Source: Echinarachnius parma (taxonomy: Eukaryota; Echinodermata; Echinoidea; Clypeasteroida; Echinarachniidae). From it: a stretch of 64,000 bases of DNA. The DNA is taken from assembly GCA_037951105.1 (NCBI GenBank), contig JBAMJV010007137.1, forward strand, positions 29,519 to 93,518, read 5' to 3'. The notes below the pieces were generated by a model. It had not been told where the DNA came from. It ran no database searches and saw only the letters and a list, made by a program, of their open reading frames with translations. Within the stretch, counting starts at the first letter, position 1; every line of letters begins with the position of its first letter. Below are positions 27,260 to 42,200 of this stretch, piece after piece. Both the position numbers and the translations under genes were made by a program.

Positions 27260-27298
<39 letters not shown>

Positions 27299-30200
27299 AT
27301 TTTTTTTTTTGTTTTTTTTTTTTTTGTTTGTTTTTTTTTTTTTTTTCTTTCTTTCCCCCCGGATATATCCAATATCTGTCCGTTTTTTCAATTGGAATCA
27401 GCAGGGCAGTGCCATATTAGTCGTTGGTCTACAAACCATTGTCAAGATGAAAGCCTTCGGATGTCTGTGACCATATACAACAACCATTTCTACAAATACC
27501 TTCTAAAATACCTTCACTTTAGCAATAGATTAGCAGGGTTCAACGTGCCATTTTTTTGTTTCGGTTTTCCGTTCTGCTAAAAGTTTTTGCCGATGACGGT
27601 CGGTTAACCGTCGTGTAACCGTTTCACTAAACTTAGTTATAGTTCATAGAGCCGCGTAGGAAATTACTGATTTCTTCCCCAAATTACTGATTTTGAGCCT
27701 TGAGAGTACTGATTTCATGTTCTAGAGGTTGGCAGCTCTGCACACGTCCTTGAAAAGCATTGCGGTAGTGGCCACGTAAAGGAAATGTTGAAACAATTAT
27801 TTTTTATGGTGCCATAAACACCCCTGAAGCTCATCAAGAATTGGAAGAAGAAAAAAATGGAACTAAGAACAACCCCAAAGAGTACCGAAGTGTGCCATCA
27901 CCAAAGAAAACAAAATAAAGCAAACAATTGTAAAAGGACTGGAGCTCCTGATTTCATATATTTTCCATTGCTTTATAGGAAGGATGCCATGAAGGGAGCC
28001 CTCAACGTCATCACGAGCTGTACGTTCCTCTCCAAGGCACGTCACCTGGCTGACGAGGCGGTTGCCATGGTGATACCGCATCTCTTCACCACCGGTCCTG
28101 CTAGCAGCGATTTTGAGAGAGAGATGGGAGCACTCGTAGCGGAATCGTTTCTGGCACAGGTTCACCCTGTCTTCAAAGGCATCAAACCAGGTTTGTTCCA
28201 CATTTATTGATCCTACAAATGAAGTGTGTTTAGCTAGTATAAAGATTACATCTGACTTTTTTTTTGTTTTTATACAAAGAAGTAAACGATATGAGAATTT
28301 GATTCCATGAAAACAAAATGAAAAGTTGAAAGTAAAGTTGATGTGAATTCTCTTCTATAAATAGGAGCTTGTTTTTTGGTTTAGTGTCATGCGCGAAGTC
28401 GAAGATCCATCTAGTTTTCTTTGAGTGTCTGAATTTGTTGTATATATACTTTCTATGTCTTAATACATGTTTATTGCCTGTTCATTACTGAAAACTGGTT
28501 CCTGGGAGGTCGTTCCGTTTGTGTCTCCTCTAGATTAAGATAATGTCCCTTCCATCTCTGGATTGTTGTGATTGCCGTCTGCGCCCCGTTTCATAAAACT
28601 TTCCAAATAGTTGTAAGTATCCAATTATTGTAACTACTATGGCAACAGCCAATCAGCATCAATTGTTTTAGCTGTTGCCATTGTAGTTACAATAATTGGA
28701 CACTTTAATACAACAACAATTGGAAAAGTTTTTTATGAAACAGAACCCTGGTTGACAAGTGTCTGGTTCTCATCTATGCAGTCCACTCTGTTGTACCAAC
28801 ACATATGTGATACGCTATAGCAAAACCAGACACTTGTCGGTAATTTCTGTTTAATGTGTGTAAAAGACATATGATTGTAAAAATTAAAACAATCATATCT
28901 TCGCCAATTATTGACCAATTAGTTAGAACAAAGGATCAAATAAAAGCTTGTGGTAAGGCCTTTCTAATGGTGTGAAAATCTACATTTTGATTTTTACCAA
29001 CAAGTGCCGGGTTTTGCTGTAGCCGGTCACATATGGTCCATTGATTAGATCTGACAGCAGTCGTAGAAGGGTTTATCTTTTGGGGAGATAAACTAATGTC
29101 TAATGTGTAAACACCCAAAACATTTGTCAATTGTTGTTGTTTTTTGTTCAGTCCTTGCATCCAAAAGAGCCAATGATGACAGGATGGTGACCGGTCAAGT
29201 TCTGGACCTCCTCAGCAAGAACATAGCGGGACTGATTGATGGTGGACAACAGAAAATAGTAAGTTAAATGTCTCTTTTGATTTTAAAGCATATTTGGCTG
29301 ATGACAGACTATACTATGACTGAATTTCAAAGGGCCCATTGTCCTGATTCCTATAATCAGAACTCAAGGTATTGACTGGATAATGAAAGAAAACCATTAG
29401 AATATCTCTGGGGACCATAGCAACGAGACAATAGGTCTGCTGGTGCAAAGTGTTACCAGTAATCTTTGTCTTTTTAGGCCCAGCTCAAGTTGAGCCACTG
29501 ATGAGAATTTGGGCCATTATGTATATATATACAGTATATATTTATATATTTTCCACTAGAAATTTGTGATTGCAAGTATAAATGTTTCAAACTTCTGGAT
29601 CAAGAACATGGCAGGTATGATTGATTGGGGACAACGGAAAATCATTAGTTGTAGTCTCTTATATATCTACATGTATCAATCTATCTCAAAATTCTTGATG
29701 ATCCTTCGTCTTCTTCACCCTGAAGAAGATGAAGGATCGTCAACAAATTGTGTGAACATAGACATTTGTCTCAGTCAGTGATAACGCATTATTCGCCTTA
29801 CTTTATTTTGTGTTAATTATACAGGAACTCAAACACATTGACATTTCATATATCTATCTATCAATCTATCTAATGTTCATTATGTTTTCTTTGATTAATG
29901 TATGTTTTTAAAAATGTTATACTACCAGGTGCATACACTACTTGCTCACATGGATGACTGTTCCAAACCTGAAGCATTCTCAGTCGTCATGACAACCATC
30001 CTGCTGAGAGCTCTTCAACGCTGTGAGAAGAGCGAGAACAAGGTTACCATGGCGATGAAGCTGCTAGAGCTCCTGGAGGTTGATGCCAAGAAGATGTGCA
30101 TGAAGAACGTTCAGCTGATGAGACCCAAGCAGGTAGGCAAGGCTCCACAATAACTTCTCTTTCTACCTACCCATTCGAGAAAGTTGAAATAAATAATGTT

Positions 30201-33200
30201 TGAATATTAGTTGGAAGAACAACAAATTTACTTGCCTGAAAAAACAACGAGGTACATGAACTTCTTTGTTTATAATGATGATTTAGGCAGATATCAGAGC
30301 TATTATACACAAGCTTGAATCATTTTCCTTTATAACTCTACAGAGGGAATATGGAGAAGAGATGGAATGGCAAGATGACAGCCTCAAGCCCATTGCTGTT
30401 TCATCAGATGAACTCCCTCCCTTGTTACACAATCACCTAGCAGCCCTATTCACGGCCAAGAAGAAACACAGAGTTGCTGGCGTGGTGTACCTACACTCAT
30501 CCCAGGTTCAAACTGTGTTGTGGGCATTAGAAAGCTTGGTGCTATCACTACAACAGCTGGTGCAGTCAGCGAATCTAGGTATGATTATTTTATTTTTAGT
30601 ATTGGATGTTTTGGGTTTAAGAATGTGTTTGCAATTGATTAGTGCATGAAATTAAATGTAATCTTAGTGACCATCCCACGCAAGTCCGTTCTTTTGCTAG
30701 TTTACTTGTTGGATTCAGATTGCTTACAAGTATTTCGTTTATAATTATTTTGCTACTTAATGAAATTAGTTAAAGTGAATATAAAAAAATAAGGAATCTG
30801 ACCAGAAATGTATAACATAAATGAAAAATGAGCAAAGAAAATGGGGTTTAATAAATCCACGATTAGATTATATATTGATCACGGAGACATAGCATGGTTA
30901 ATGCATGAACTTTCGGAATGTCACCTATATAGTCATTAATGTGTGACCTTATAAAAAGCGAAAGGTTAAGTATTCTTTTTATATGTCTGATCACACAGAC
31001 ACCGCATGGCCAATGCCCGGGTCAGCTGAAGGTCATCTTGAAGGTCAGTTTGTGACCTTGATGTTGAAGGTCATTGACATCCTGACACAGGGGGCAGCAG
31101 ACTGCAAGCTCAAGGACATTCCTCGAAGCAGCTTTAGGAAAATACTAACCATTGTCATCAAGGTAAGAAGCATTTTGTTGTATGTATTTCTCATATTGAA
31201 ATATAGCAATGCAGTCATAATCAGGTAGTGGTTTATGTTGTATATTTAACAAATGGAAACTATGAAGACAATGAAACTGAGTGAGGACCAAATTATACAG
31301 GTTTCAATAAATCATATTTTTGGAGCATGTAACATTTTGAAGCCTTATATTCTTGTGCATTGGCTTGATAGGTAAACTCCCAATGTATATCTAGAAAATA
31401 ATTATGATAGACAGTTCTACAAAAAAGAATTAAAGGGATACATTTTTCAAATGAAATATGCACTGTTTCTTGGTATCTCAGACAAAAACTGCTACAGTTT
31501 TTTTATGTCTGTAAATAAGCATTGCACACAGTAAGTAGGAACAACGTCACTCCTCGAAGTGGGGGAAGATAAGTGTATTTTATTGTGGTATTCTATGAAT
31601 TTTAACAGAGGTATTGGTGGTCTGACACAAAATAAATATTTACGACTTATATGTGGGGATGGAGACAGGGATTTGGTTTTTAAAACGTGAGAGGGTGGTG
31701 GTATGCTGCAGTCTGGTGACATGGAATGTGGACATTGGTTTTAAACATTACACAGTTATTTGATTATTTAAGCTGATTTGAATTTAACCCTAAAAAGACT
31801 GGGCTATTTTTAACCTTAAAAAAACTGGGGGGGGGGGGGGGGGGGGGGGCTAAAAGGGTCCCCCCCCCTAAGATCTCGGCAACCGAAACTCTGATCGACT
31901 CCAAATTTGGCATCGTGATAGATGTCCATAAGGTCTATAATATTGCGTAGTTTAAAAAAAAAGAGCTAATTAATTATGCGAAAATTGTATTTTTTTGTAA
32001 TTTTCGTAGTTTTCTCGGCAATCGAAACTCCAATCAACTCCAAATTTGGCATGGTGATAGATGTCCATGAGCCATACAATATTGCATAGTTCTAATTATA
32101 ATATGCTAATTAGAGCTAATTAATTATGCAAAAATTGCATTTCTTATGTATTTCTTTGTTTTTTCGACTTATTTTTTTAATTGTTTTTTCAATGGAAATA
32201 ATTATTGACCATTATTCAACCATTTTTAGCCCAAAATTAAATGATTGCTGTGATTAGAATGAAAAATAATGAAGATTTTGTCTTTTCTAGGAAAAAATCA
32301 ATTTCCATAGGATTTGTACACAAATCACAAAATTTAGCGATTTTCGGGCCGACGCTCACTTACAAAAGGTCACGTAACTTTAGAACGGTACACCCGGTTG
32401 TCGCAAATTTGGTATCAAAAGTGGCACCGTAAAATATTTAAGCGTTGCGAAGTAATCGCGAAATTGGAGGAGGGGGGGGCTAAATCAGCCCCCCCCCCCC
32501 CCCCCCCAGTCTTTTTAGGGTTAAACCTTGCCATGAGTAAACCAAGCATTTTTGTTCTCCATTCTTTATCATGTAGGATCTCTTTGGTGATCCCCTCGAC
32601 TTCGTCAAACTTCTGAGCAGCAGCTGGTTTGGTCATGTGACCTCCTCTCAGCCAATAGGATACCAGACGTCTCCCGTGTTTCAAGTGCGATGTATCAACA
32701 TGGCGGCAACAGTGATTGGTTCGATGCCGGAGGAGTCTGTTACCTGTCTGGTTCAGAAGGATTGTACTGGTAAGTTTTGTCACACAAGTATCTGTATCTG
32801 TATATGTTGGGTACTGTTCAATCACTCGGGTAGGTTATCACATACAGGAGTGTGCGTGGGTGTCGCCACTGTGGCGTTATAGTCACGGTAATGTTATAAA
32901 AAATTAGATTTAGATCAAATTAGATCAAGAAGGGAAAGTTAAATGTGCAGAATCACCAGAGGACTAGCCCACGTCTGTAGCTTTCACTAAATATAGCAGA
33001 CGTGTATGGCCTAGGGTTAAAGAATCAAAGATAGGTGCCTTCTTATGTGCTAGATAGGCACGGGAAGGACTTTAACTTCACTAGGATACAGTCATTTCTG
33101 CATATAGTGACCACCTAAAGAGAAACAAGAAAAGTGGCCATTGTAGACAGGTGACCCTTATAGGCATGTTTCATAGCATTGTTTTTCCCTGCAGGGGAAC

Positions 33201-36200
33201 ACTTTTGGTGGCCGCTATAGGCATGTTGGCTGCTATAGACAGGTTGCCACTAAGACAGGTTTGATTGTATTTTCTATTTTTTTCCTCTGTTTTGTATTCA
33301 TCAGTGATCCCTTCCCTCCTGCTGACCCTGGCCAGTCCCCTGCAGCCTGTGAGAGGCGTCGCTGTTCAGTGTCTTCAGGCAATCAGAGACCGTTGTCATG
33401 ACAATGCTGACTCTCCCTACGACTGGCTGCTGCAGAGACTCCTCAAGAAGAGAGAGGCGTTGACACTGGATGCGGATTACGTAACACATGTGAGTATCCT
33501 TTTAGCCCCTTCCTTTCAAGATTCTGAAATCCCTATAGATTTTGTACATACATGTAGCTCACCGGGTTTCCACTAGCAATGACTACTGGAACCTAGTGTG
33601 TCCAGTTTAAACTTTACGAGGGATTGCGAAAATCTAGTAGTGTACATGATAATGCATTTGAAGGAGAATGAAGAAGAATAAGATTACATTTTCTAATAGT
33701 TTGACCAGTCAAAGGAAATGAGGACAATATTAGGTCGCTATTACACACAAATTATTTTGTACAGTGTCAGTTTCAGTTCAGTTAAACAATATATAATGCA
33801 ATGTAAATTATGTATCTGAGAACACTTCAGAAAGCTGTAAGCTTGTATAGAAAGTGCCCAATGCAGTCATTATATAGTTGACAAAGATCTTGTATATTAA
33901 TTTCAATTTAGGTTCTTGGTACTCTTCTGATGAAAGCCAACAGTGCCCCAGCAGTACCAAAAAGCCCCTCGCAGAGACGAAGGGAGAAGTCCCCAGACTC
34001 AAAGGCAGCCAGTGCAATGCAGGCCAAGAACTGCTTGGAATGGGCCCTGGGCTGGTCCAGAAACTGGTCGTTTGTACAGTACATTATAGTTAACAAAGAT
34101 CTTGCATATATTAATTTCATTTTAGGTTCTTGGTACTCTTCTGATGAAAGCCAACATCGCCCCAGCAGTACCAAAGAGCCCCTCGAAGAGACGAAGGGAA
34201 AAGTCCCCAGACTCCAAGGCAGCCAGTGCCATGCAGGCCAAGAACTGCTTGGAATGGGTCCTGGAACTGGTCCAGAAAAGTGACATTCCACATCAGGTCC
34301 AGAGGGCCCTGCTGGAGCTACTACAACAAGTAGACTCTGAGGTAATTGTGACCTTACACCACATAACGACTGTTAAGTTGCGGTGGTAATTTCTCTTGTA
34401 TTAGCTGAAATAGTCAGACTTTGTTTCAAATATGAGATTCAGGATTGATTTATTTAAACCAAGGTTTATGTTTCACCCTAGGTTAACTGTAATACACTGT
34501 TGAAAATTCAGGACCCATTAGTAACCATATCCTCCGTTTGTGCAATGAAAACCAATGTAATGGATGGTTTAACAAGTGATGTTTCTAAGTTACTTTTTAT
34601 TTATTATTCAAACTTCATATGTGAAACCAAAATTATTTATATGCTTTGAATGTTTAATTACCAATTATAAGAAGTATGATCAAATTTATTGAAAATCAAC
34701 CTTATAACAATCACACAGTGCTGTTTTTCCCTTGTAAACTCCACACATTTTCTTGGGTTTTAAGAAATAAAGCTTTACTCAATGATAGAAAAAAAACACA
34801 TGATAGAAATCAGTAAAAAAAGTACTCAAATTCTGTCTTCAGATTGTGCTCTCATCCCTTCACGGTTTGCTGAGCGATTTCCTGTCCCAAACCAAGCCAG
34901 ACGAGGGCGTCCTTGACACGGACCAGACGACAAGCCTCCAGTGCATCCTGAGTCACGTGACACCCCTGACGGCCAATCGGATGTCAGATCAGCATTGTCT
35001 GGATCTCGTCTTGGAAGCCTTGGGTAGGGAGAGGCCCGCGTGTGTTGGAATGGCATCCCCACAGTCCATGGTGTTACAACAGGTGCGTATCATATCGCCG
35101 GTTAAAAGTTAGAAGGGTGCAAAGTCAATGTTCAGCAACCATCTTGTAGGTCAAGCCCTTGTTGTGTCAACCCAAACTTTCTGATTATAATTATATCTGA
35201 TTTCAGCAATGTATTTTAACAAGTACTGGTTTCTTCTGGGTTCCTAAACTTTAAAATTCAGTATCTCTATCATACAAGAAGTGACTTAGAAGGGTGCAAA
35301 GTCAATGTTTGGCTAAGTTGAGTTCTGTAACCATCTTGTGGGGCAGTGGCTTTTCTGTGACATGCCAAATTTTCAGATTATAATTATTTCTGATTTCAGC
35401 AATGTTTATACAAAAATAATGTTTTTTTTTTTATTCCTTTACATATCAGGTAACAATGATCTGACCAGATTTGGGGCCATGAGGTCAAATGTCAGAGGTT
35501 ACATGATTGATTGTTTGTTTTAAAGTAGCTTATAGTCATGCTATCTCAAGAACGGGTTGACATATTACCCTCAAACTTGTTTTATTTTTAGATGACCGCT
35601 GGGTTCTACTCTGCTCTTCCCTCAACCGTTGTCCAGCAAACGATTCTATCCTCACTGATTGACCTTCAAGTGGACACCAACAGCTCAGCTACCGCAAACC
35701 AGATTAGCAAGGTCATCAAAAAGGTCAGTTCTTCTTCCGTATCAGTGACCACAATCAATTTGCTTATTATCTTGTCACTTAAATTTGGTAGTGATGTACA
35801 AATCATCAGGGTTAACGCCCTACTCTTTTCGAGAAGTAGATTAGGTTCTTTTGCATGACTGCGTGTGACTGTCAAGGGATCTCCGATTATCACCCTATAC
35901 GAGGGACTGAGTGTGTTCCTTGAATCCTTTCTTGTATAGGACTCATAGGGGAGGTATTTTGACTCATAACATGAGTTTAGCTCAATTTTATGCAAGGAGA
36001 TGCTAGCATATCCGGTAGTGGGATTCAAACTGTGTCTGTGAGTTCTTTAGTCAGATGCACTCACCTACCAGACAGTGTCAGTCTTATTTACTGAAATCGA
36101 AGAGCTTTCACTCAGTTTTCACCAATTAAAAGTAAATGATCTATCCTCTTTGTCCACTAAATCCTGCTCATTTTTTTTGCAGTGTTACATAAATGTTTAC

Positions 36201-39200
36201 TATATATAATAACTCAAATTGTTCTTGCTTATTATTTGTGTTTAATGACGTTTACTATTAAATGCCATTATTTTTTTTCTTCATGCAGTTGCCGCTAACA
36301 GCAGGCCAAATTGTGACCGAACTGAGTAAGATCAATTCTGGACAGAAACCAAAGAGTGTAAAGGAGGTCAGAAAAGCAAGGTAAGTAATTTCTTTTGTAT
36401 TCAACCATTCGTTTTTTCAATTTGGCAGGTCCTGAAATTGATTTTGTTTTCCCAGTGGCCTATTCAAACAAGTAAAATCAGAGGCCAATAACCAGAATTG
36501 TATGACCCAAATGGAGAAACAGAACTGATATAACACATTGCTTCTCGTAATATCTACTGCACAAGTAAAGGTTTGTATGCTTTTAATCCTATTGGAAATA
36601 TTACCTTGAATTATTCAGGCAAAAGCAGAAGCAGGCGAGCAGCGAGGAGGCCTCCCAGCAAGACTCGTCCAGCGAGGGTCGCCCGTGGCAACGAGTGACG
36701 GCCATCTTGGAAGTCCTGCAGCAGAGGAAGCTGGGTAAGATGGAGGATCTTCACGCCCTGGTGCCATCGCTCTTCAACATACTCAGCATGTAAGTTTGAT
36801 GTGTTTTTTTACTCTGGCCTCATCCTTTCTACTGCTATCTTAACTCCTAAAGTGTTAGAAAAACGTGTTGTAATCATCATGGAAGATTGGCAGAGCGCGT
36901 GCTCTCCAATCAGTGTGATCCCGAGGTCAAAACCAGTGTATTGTACATTGCATTTGTCCTTCAGCAAGACCATATATCCACCATTGCTGGTCTCTACCCA
37001 GGGGTATAAATGCTCTGGTGCCATCAATATACTCGGTATGTAAATTTGATGTTTTTACTCTGGACTCATTTGTTTCACTGCTATATACCCCCTAAAAGGG
37101 AATTAAAACACCCCAATTTTCTTTGCTAATTTTTGAGATGTTTTATACTTTTGGTCAATTTTTCCTATGTTTGAATTAAATTTTTATATTCATGACTTTT
37201 CAATAAATGTGTTTTGAGCTGAGTGTAATTTGTATGTTTTTTGCCATCCATATAGGTGTCTAGAATTGTCGCAGTCTGAGCAAGGTTCTACAGAATACGT
37301 CAAGCAGCTTCTACTAACCACCATTCTGACTGCGTGCGATCAGCTGGACACAAAGGGATCTGATGCTATGGGTAAGATATGTTTAATGGAAAATAAAAGC
37401 AAAAGCAGTTACAGTAAACCTTGTGTATTTCTAAATTGCTTTTTAGAATAGTAAAAGGGCGGCGACCATGATAGTGATTTTGCTGAAGGAGATGATGATG
37501 ATGATGGTGATGGTGATGGTGATGATGATGATATAATAATGGTATTTATATTTATATTTTTTCTTGCAGAGAAACTAACAGAAGAGCAGTTCAGCGTTGA
37601 GCTTGTTGTCCAGTGTATCAGAACATCAGACAACCCACAGACACACAACCATGCCTTACTGCTGCTAGCGACTGCTGCCAAACTTTTCCCCGTAAGTTAT
37701 GCATTCTTGTTTTATTTGATACCGTAAATGGGTTTATCAGGTTTAAAAATCTAATTGGGAGTAAAGTGATGCAAAAGATAAGCGTTATGTAGATTTCAAG
37801 GTGAAATGTAACTATGTAAGAGCTTGGTATTTCAATGCAGTAGAAATTCAAACAATCCTGAGACGCACAGCCATGCTAGCGACTGATGCCGTACTATTCC
37901 CTGAAAGTTTTCATGTCTTCTTTTTCTTAAAGTTCTTGTAATAAGGTTTACAGTTGATTTGATGCTAAACTTTCCACCGTTTTATTTCACCTTGTAAACT
38001 GAAAACTAAGAGGTTCATTTGGCTTTACTCACGACTTTTCTTTTGTTTTGTTGAAACAGGAGCATGTATTACATAACATCATGGCGATCTTCACCTTCAT
38101 GGCTCTTAGGAACAAGTTTTAAGTTCTTTATAAATATAATTTATTATTATCATTATTATGGGGAAAAGTATAATCCTTACATGGTTAGTTTGAAAATCTA
38201 GTTGCCAGATCAGGCCACCAAATGTGACTTTTTAACATTTTACTGGCCCCAGACTTTACTCATAATTGTTCTCTTGTTTTGTTGAAACAGGAGCATGTGT
38301 TACATAACATCATGGCGATCTTCACCTTCAGGGGGGAAAATCTAATTCTATCATTGATCAGACCACCCAAATGTGACTTAGATTAAATTGTGTATATCTC
38401 AACATAAAATCGGGTAATTACTCATGGTTATTTACTCTTGTTTTGTTGAAACAGGAGCACGTGTTGCATAACATCATGGCCATCTTCACCTTCATGGGGG
38501 CGAGTCTGCTGAGGCAGGATGATAGTCACAGCTTCCAGGTCATCCACAACACTGTACAGACCGTCATACCGGCACTCGTCAAGGTATGTACAGACTTTAA
38601 TAACGTTGGGTGAGAGTGAGAACAGCGATATGTAAATTTGTTGCCAATTTGAATTCTGCATACTGTCTTATACATGTACAGGTTTGAGCCTTCTCTATTT
38701 GATGCAAAATTTTCAATTGATTTTATGTTTAATTTTGGGCATATCTATCCAAAACAAAAGAGAGCTAAATTAATAGGTTTCTACATGGCACTCAAATTTT
38801 AAACATAACTATCTCTATTATTATATTATTATAAGTATAAAAATTGACTTAGAGCCTTTCTCTTTCTCAACTGGAGATAATAACAAGGATGCCAGTTTTG
38901 ATGCAAAAACCCTGAACGTAGGCCCTGTGGGGTGTTGCATAAAGACTTGTGATTAATCGCAAAGCTGTGTTTCATCGCAAGTCAGAAAATGCGCCTTAAC
39001 GTGCAATTCTGATTGGGCTCAAGTGCGCATGTTTTTTGACTTGTGATCAAATGCAACTTTGCGATTAAACTTGACTCTTTATATGCATCACCCCCTGATC
39101 ACCTAGCTAAGCAGGCTCGCTGCAATTCCTATTCCACACAAATTACCCATAGGTTTCAGGCTCATGACTTGAAGCTCACTGGCATCCCAGTAGTAAAGGG

Positions 39201-42200
39201 GTTAAATCACACTGATTACATCGCATCTGATGATTCCATTCTTTTATGTTTCATGACAAGTCCTTTGCTTCTTTCTGCACACAACAAAATGTCAAAGGTC
39301 AAAATTGGATCAGGCCACAACCTTCATATCATGATGCTGCTGATATTTTCTTGAAGTGTGTCAACCATATTGATTGTAATTGTCTGAATGTTTTTAATAT
39401 CCTCCCAGGCCAGCAAAGACCAGTCGCTGCCCTCCTCCCTGGCAGACAACCTGGAGGATGTGGTTACCATGGTGATGCAGACATTTGTTGATGCCTTCCC
39501 CCACATCCCGGAGCATCGTCGTCTGCCCCTCTTCACACACCTCGTCCAGTCGGTGGGCGGAGCCGAGTATCTATGGAGAGTCGTCCTGCTGCTGATTGGT
39601 GGATATGCTACCAAGGGGGGCGTGGCCATGTTGCCTGAAGATACGGAAACGAAGGTGAGAAAAGAACTAGATTCATGTGATCCCGAGATGAGTCAAAATT
39701 TCAAATGTAGTCAAAACCTGTGTATAGTGACCACCTTAGGGAAACCAGAAAGTCGCCACTGTAGACAGGTGACCTGATTTGATTTGATTTGATTTCAAAA
39801 TGTTCAACTTCTTAAAACATTTCAACATTTTCAACCGCAATAGACAGCTTCCATAACATTGATTTGCCCTACAGTGGATCATTTTTGGTGGCCACTATAG
39901 GCAGGTTGGCTGCTATAGACAGGTGACGGCTAAGACAGGTTTTACTGTAATTATAAGTGATTACCCTGTTCAGGACTGATTGATTTTGTTATAACACTTA
40001 TTCTCCATAGACCCTAGCCCAAGTATTTCTGGACAAGTCCTGAATGGATTAAAGGGTTGAATTACCTGAATTATTCTTGTTTGTTACCAATTAAAAATAT
40101 CTTACATCTTTCTTATGTAAACTAGTTCTTAAATAATCATGCATCCATTTTTTCTTTTTTCTGTAATTTTTGTTTTCTACTCTAGGGACCTGGCAGAAAC
40201 CTTGAATTTTGGCTGGCTCTGTGTCATCACTTTGACCCCCAGACGCAGGTCACAAGCCTGGTCAAAATGCTGGCATACATGAGCACTCTCAAGGAGCAGA
40301 AAGAAGGTAAGCATGATGACGATGGTGGTGGGGGTAGTGATGATGAGAGTGGTGGTGGTGGTGGTGGTGGTGGTGGTGGTGGTGGTGGTGATGATGGTGA
40401 TGGTGGTAATGGTGATAGAAGTGGTGATTGTGGTGGTGGTGATGATGATTATGATCGTGGTGGTAATGATGATGATGATGATGAAGATAGAGATGGTGGT
40501 GGTGGTGATGATGGTGGTGGTGGTAGTGATGATGATGGTGGTGGTTGAGATGGTGATGGCATTTGACTATTTGTTTTCAATGTCTTGAACGTAATGGGAT
40601 ATAGCAAAATGATCTTCTGTGTCATTGAAAGTCATGGAATCATGTTTAGACTAATATTAAAATCTTGGTCAATCTGTTTACTGACATTGTATTGCACCAA
40701 TTTGTAACAAAAAGTACTGAAAATTCATGGAATTCTTCCTTTAAAGGTAATGGAAAGTCATGGAATTTGACTTTAAAATATTGTATGAACCCGTGAGAAT
40801 AATCTCTCTTTCTCCTTGTCTCCAACTACCTTCCCTCATTCCACATCCCACTAGTCCCCAAGAGCCACCAGATCCTCCAGGCATGGCAGAGAAGACAAAG
40901 TGTCAAAGGTCACAGAGGATTTGATCTTTGACCCAAAACAACATAGCCAAGGGCTCTCTTGTAGAGGATTATAATCATTTATTGTTGTTGTCTCAACTGC
41001 CTTTCTTTATTTTTCTTCATGCCAGTCCCCAAGACTCCATCCCATGCAACCAGATCAGCCAGGCATGGCGGAGGAGACAAAAAGGGTCAAAGGTCACAAA
41101 GGATTTGATCTTTGACCATGGACAGCACAGCCAAGGGCTCTCTTGTAGAGGATTATAATTGTTAATTGTTGTTGTCTCAACTGCCTTTATTTTTGTTCAT
41201 GCCAGTCCCCAAAACTCCATCCCATGCCACCAGATCCTCTAGGCATGGCGGAGGAGACACAGGGTCAAAGGTCACAGAGGATTTGATCTTTGACCCAAAA
41301 CAACATAGCCAAGGGCTCTCTTGTAGAGGATTATAATTATTTATTATTGTTGTCTCAACTGCCTTTCTTTATTTTTCTTCATGCCAGTCCCCAAGACTCC
41401 ATCCCATGCAACCAGATCAGCCAGGCATGGCGGAGGAGACAAAAGGGTCAAAGGTCACAAAGGATTTGATCTTTGACCATGGACAGCACAGCCAAGGGCT
41501 CTCTTGTAGAGGATTATAATTGTTAATTGTTGTTGTCTCAACTGCCTTTATTTTTGTTCATGCCAGTCCCCAAAACTCCATCCCATGCCACCAGATCCTC
41601 CAGGCATGGCGGAGGAGACACAGGGTCAAAGGTCACAGAGGATTTGATCTTTGACCCAAAACAACGTAGCCAAGGGCTCTCTTGTAGAGGATTATAATTA
41701 TTTATTATTGTTGTCTCAACTGCCTTTCTTTATTTTTCTTCATGCCAGTCCCCAAGACTCCATCCCATGCCACCAGATCCGCCAGGCATGGCGGAGGAGA
41801 CAAAGGGTCAAAGGTCACAAAGGATTTGATCTTTGACCCTGGACAGCACAGCCCGAGGCAGCTCAGGCAGTTCAAATTCACAGCCGTGGGGTTCATGTCA
41901 CAACTATTGACCAGTGATCCTTTCATCGGACAGGTAACCCAAGCATCAATCAAAATTTAACTCCTGCCCTAACCCAATACAGAGCATTTTAAATTTTCAA
42001 GTATGATGCTATCTCTTCATAACTTATAATCAATTGCCACTCCTACAGCTTCTAGTTGTTCGATCTTAGACCAATGTTGTTAGGATTGATCAAAATCACA
42101 GCTGTTGGGTTTATGTCACAACTCCTTCCAAGTGATCAATTCATCGGAAACGTAATCTAAATATTGATCAAAATCTCATGCTAGCCCTAACCTAATACAG

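Noticed and set aside
33912-34077. First copy of exon 19 as the true exon
   Set aside because: It lacks a donor in phase and shifts frame; the copy at 34126-34341 continues to a proper donor and keeps phase with exon 20.
40267-40588. Gly/Asp-rich or Val/Met-rich open frames after HEATR1 exon 28
   Set aside because: Low-complexity GGT/GAT repeat beyond a good GTAAGC donor; the phase-correct continuation is exon 29 at 41749.
40855-41748. CRISPR-like array
   Set aside because: Unit length about 180 bp, animal intron, and units are copies of a coding exon.
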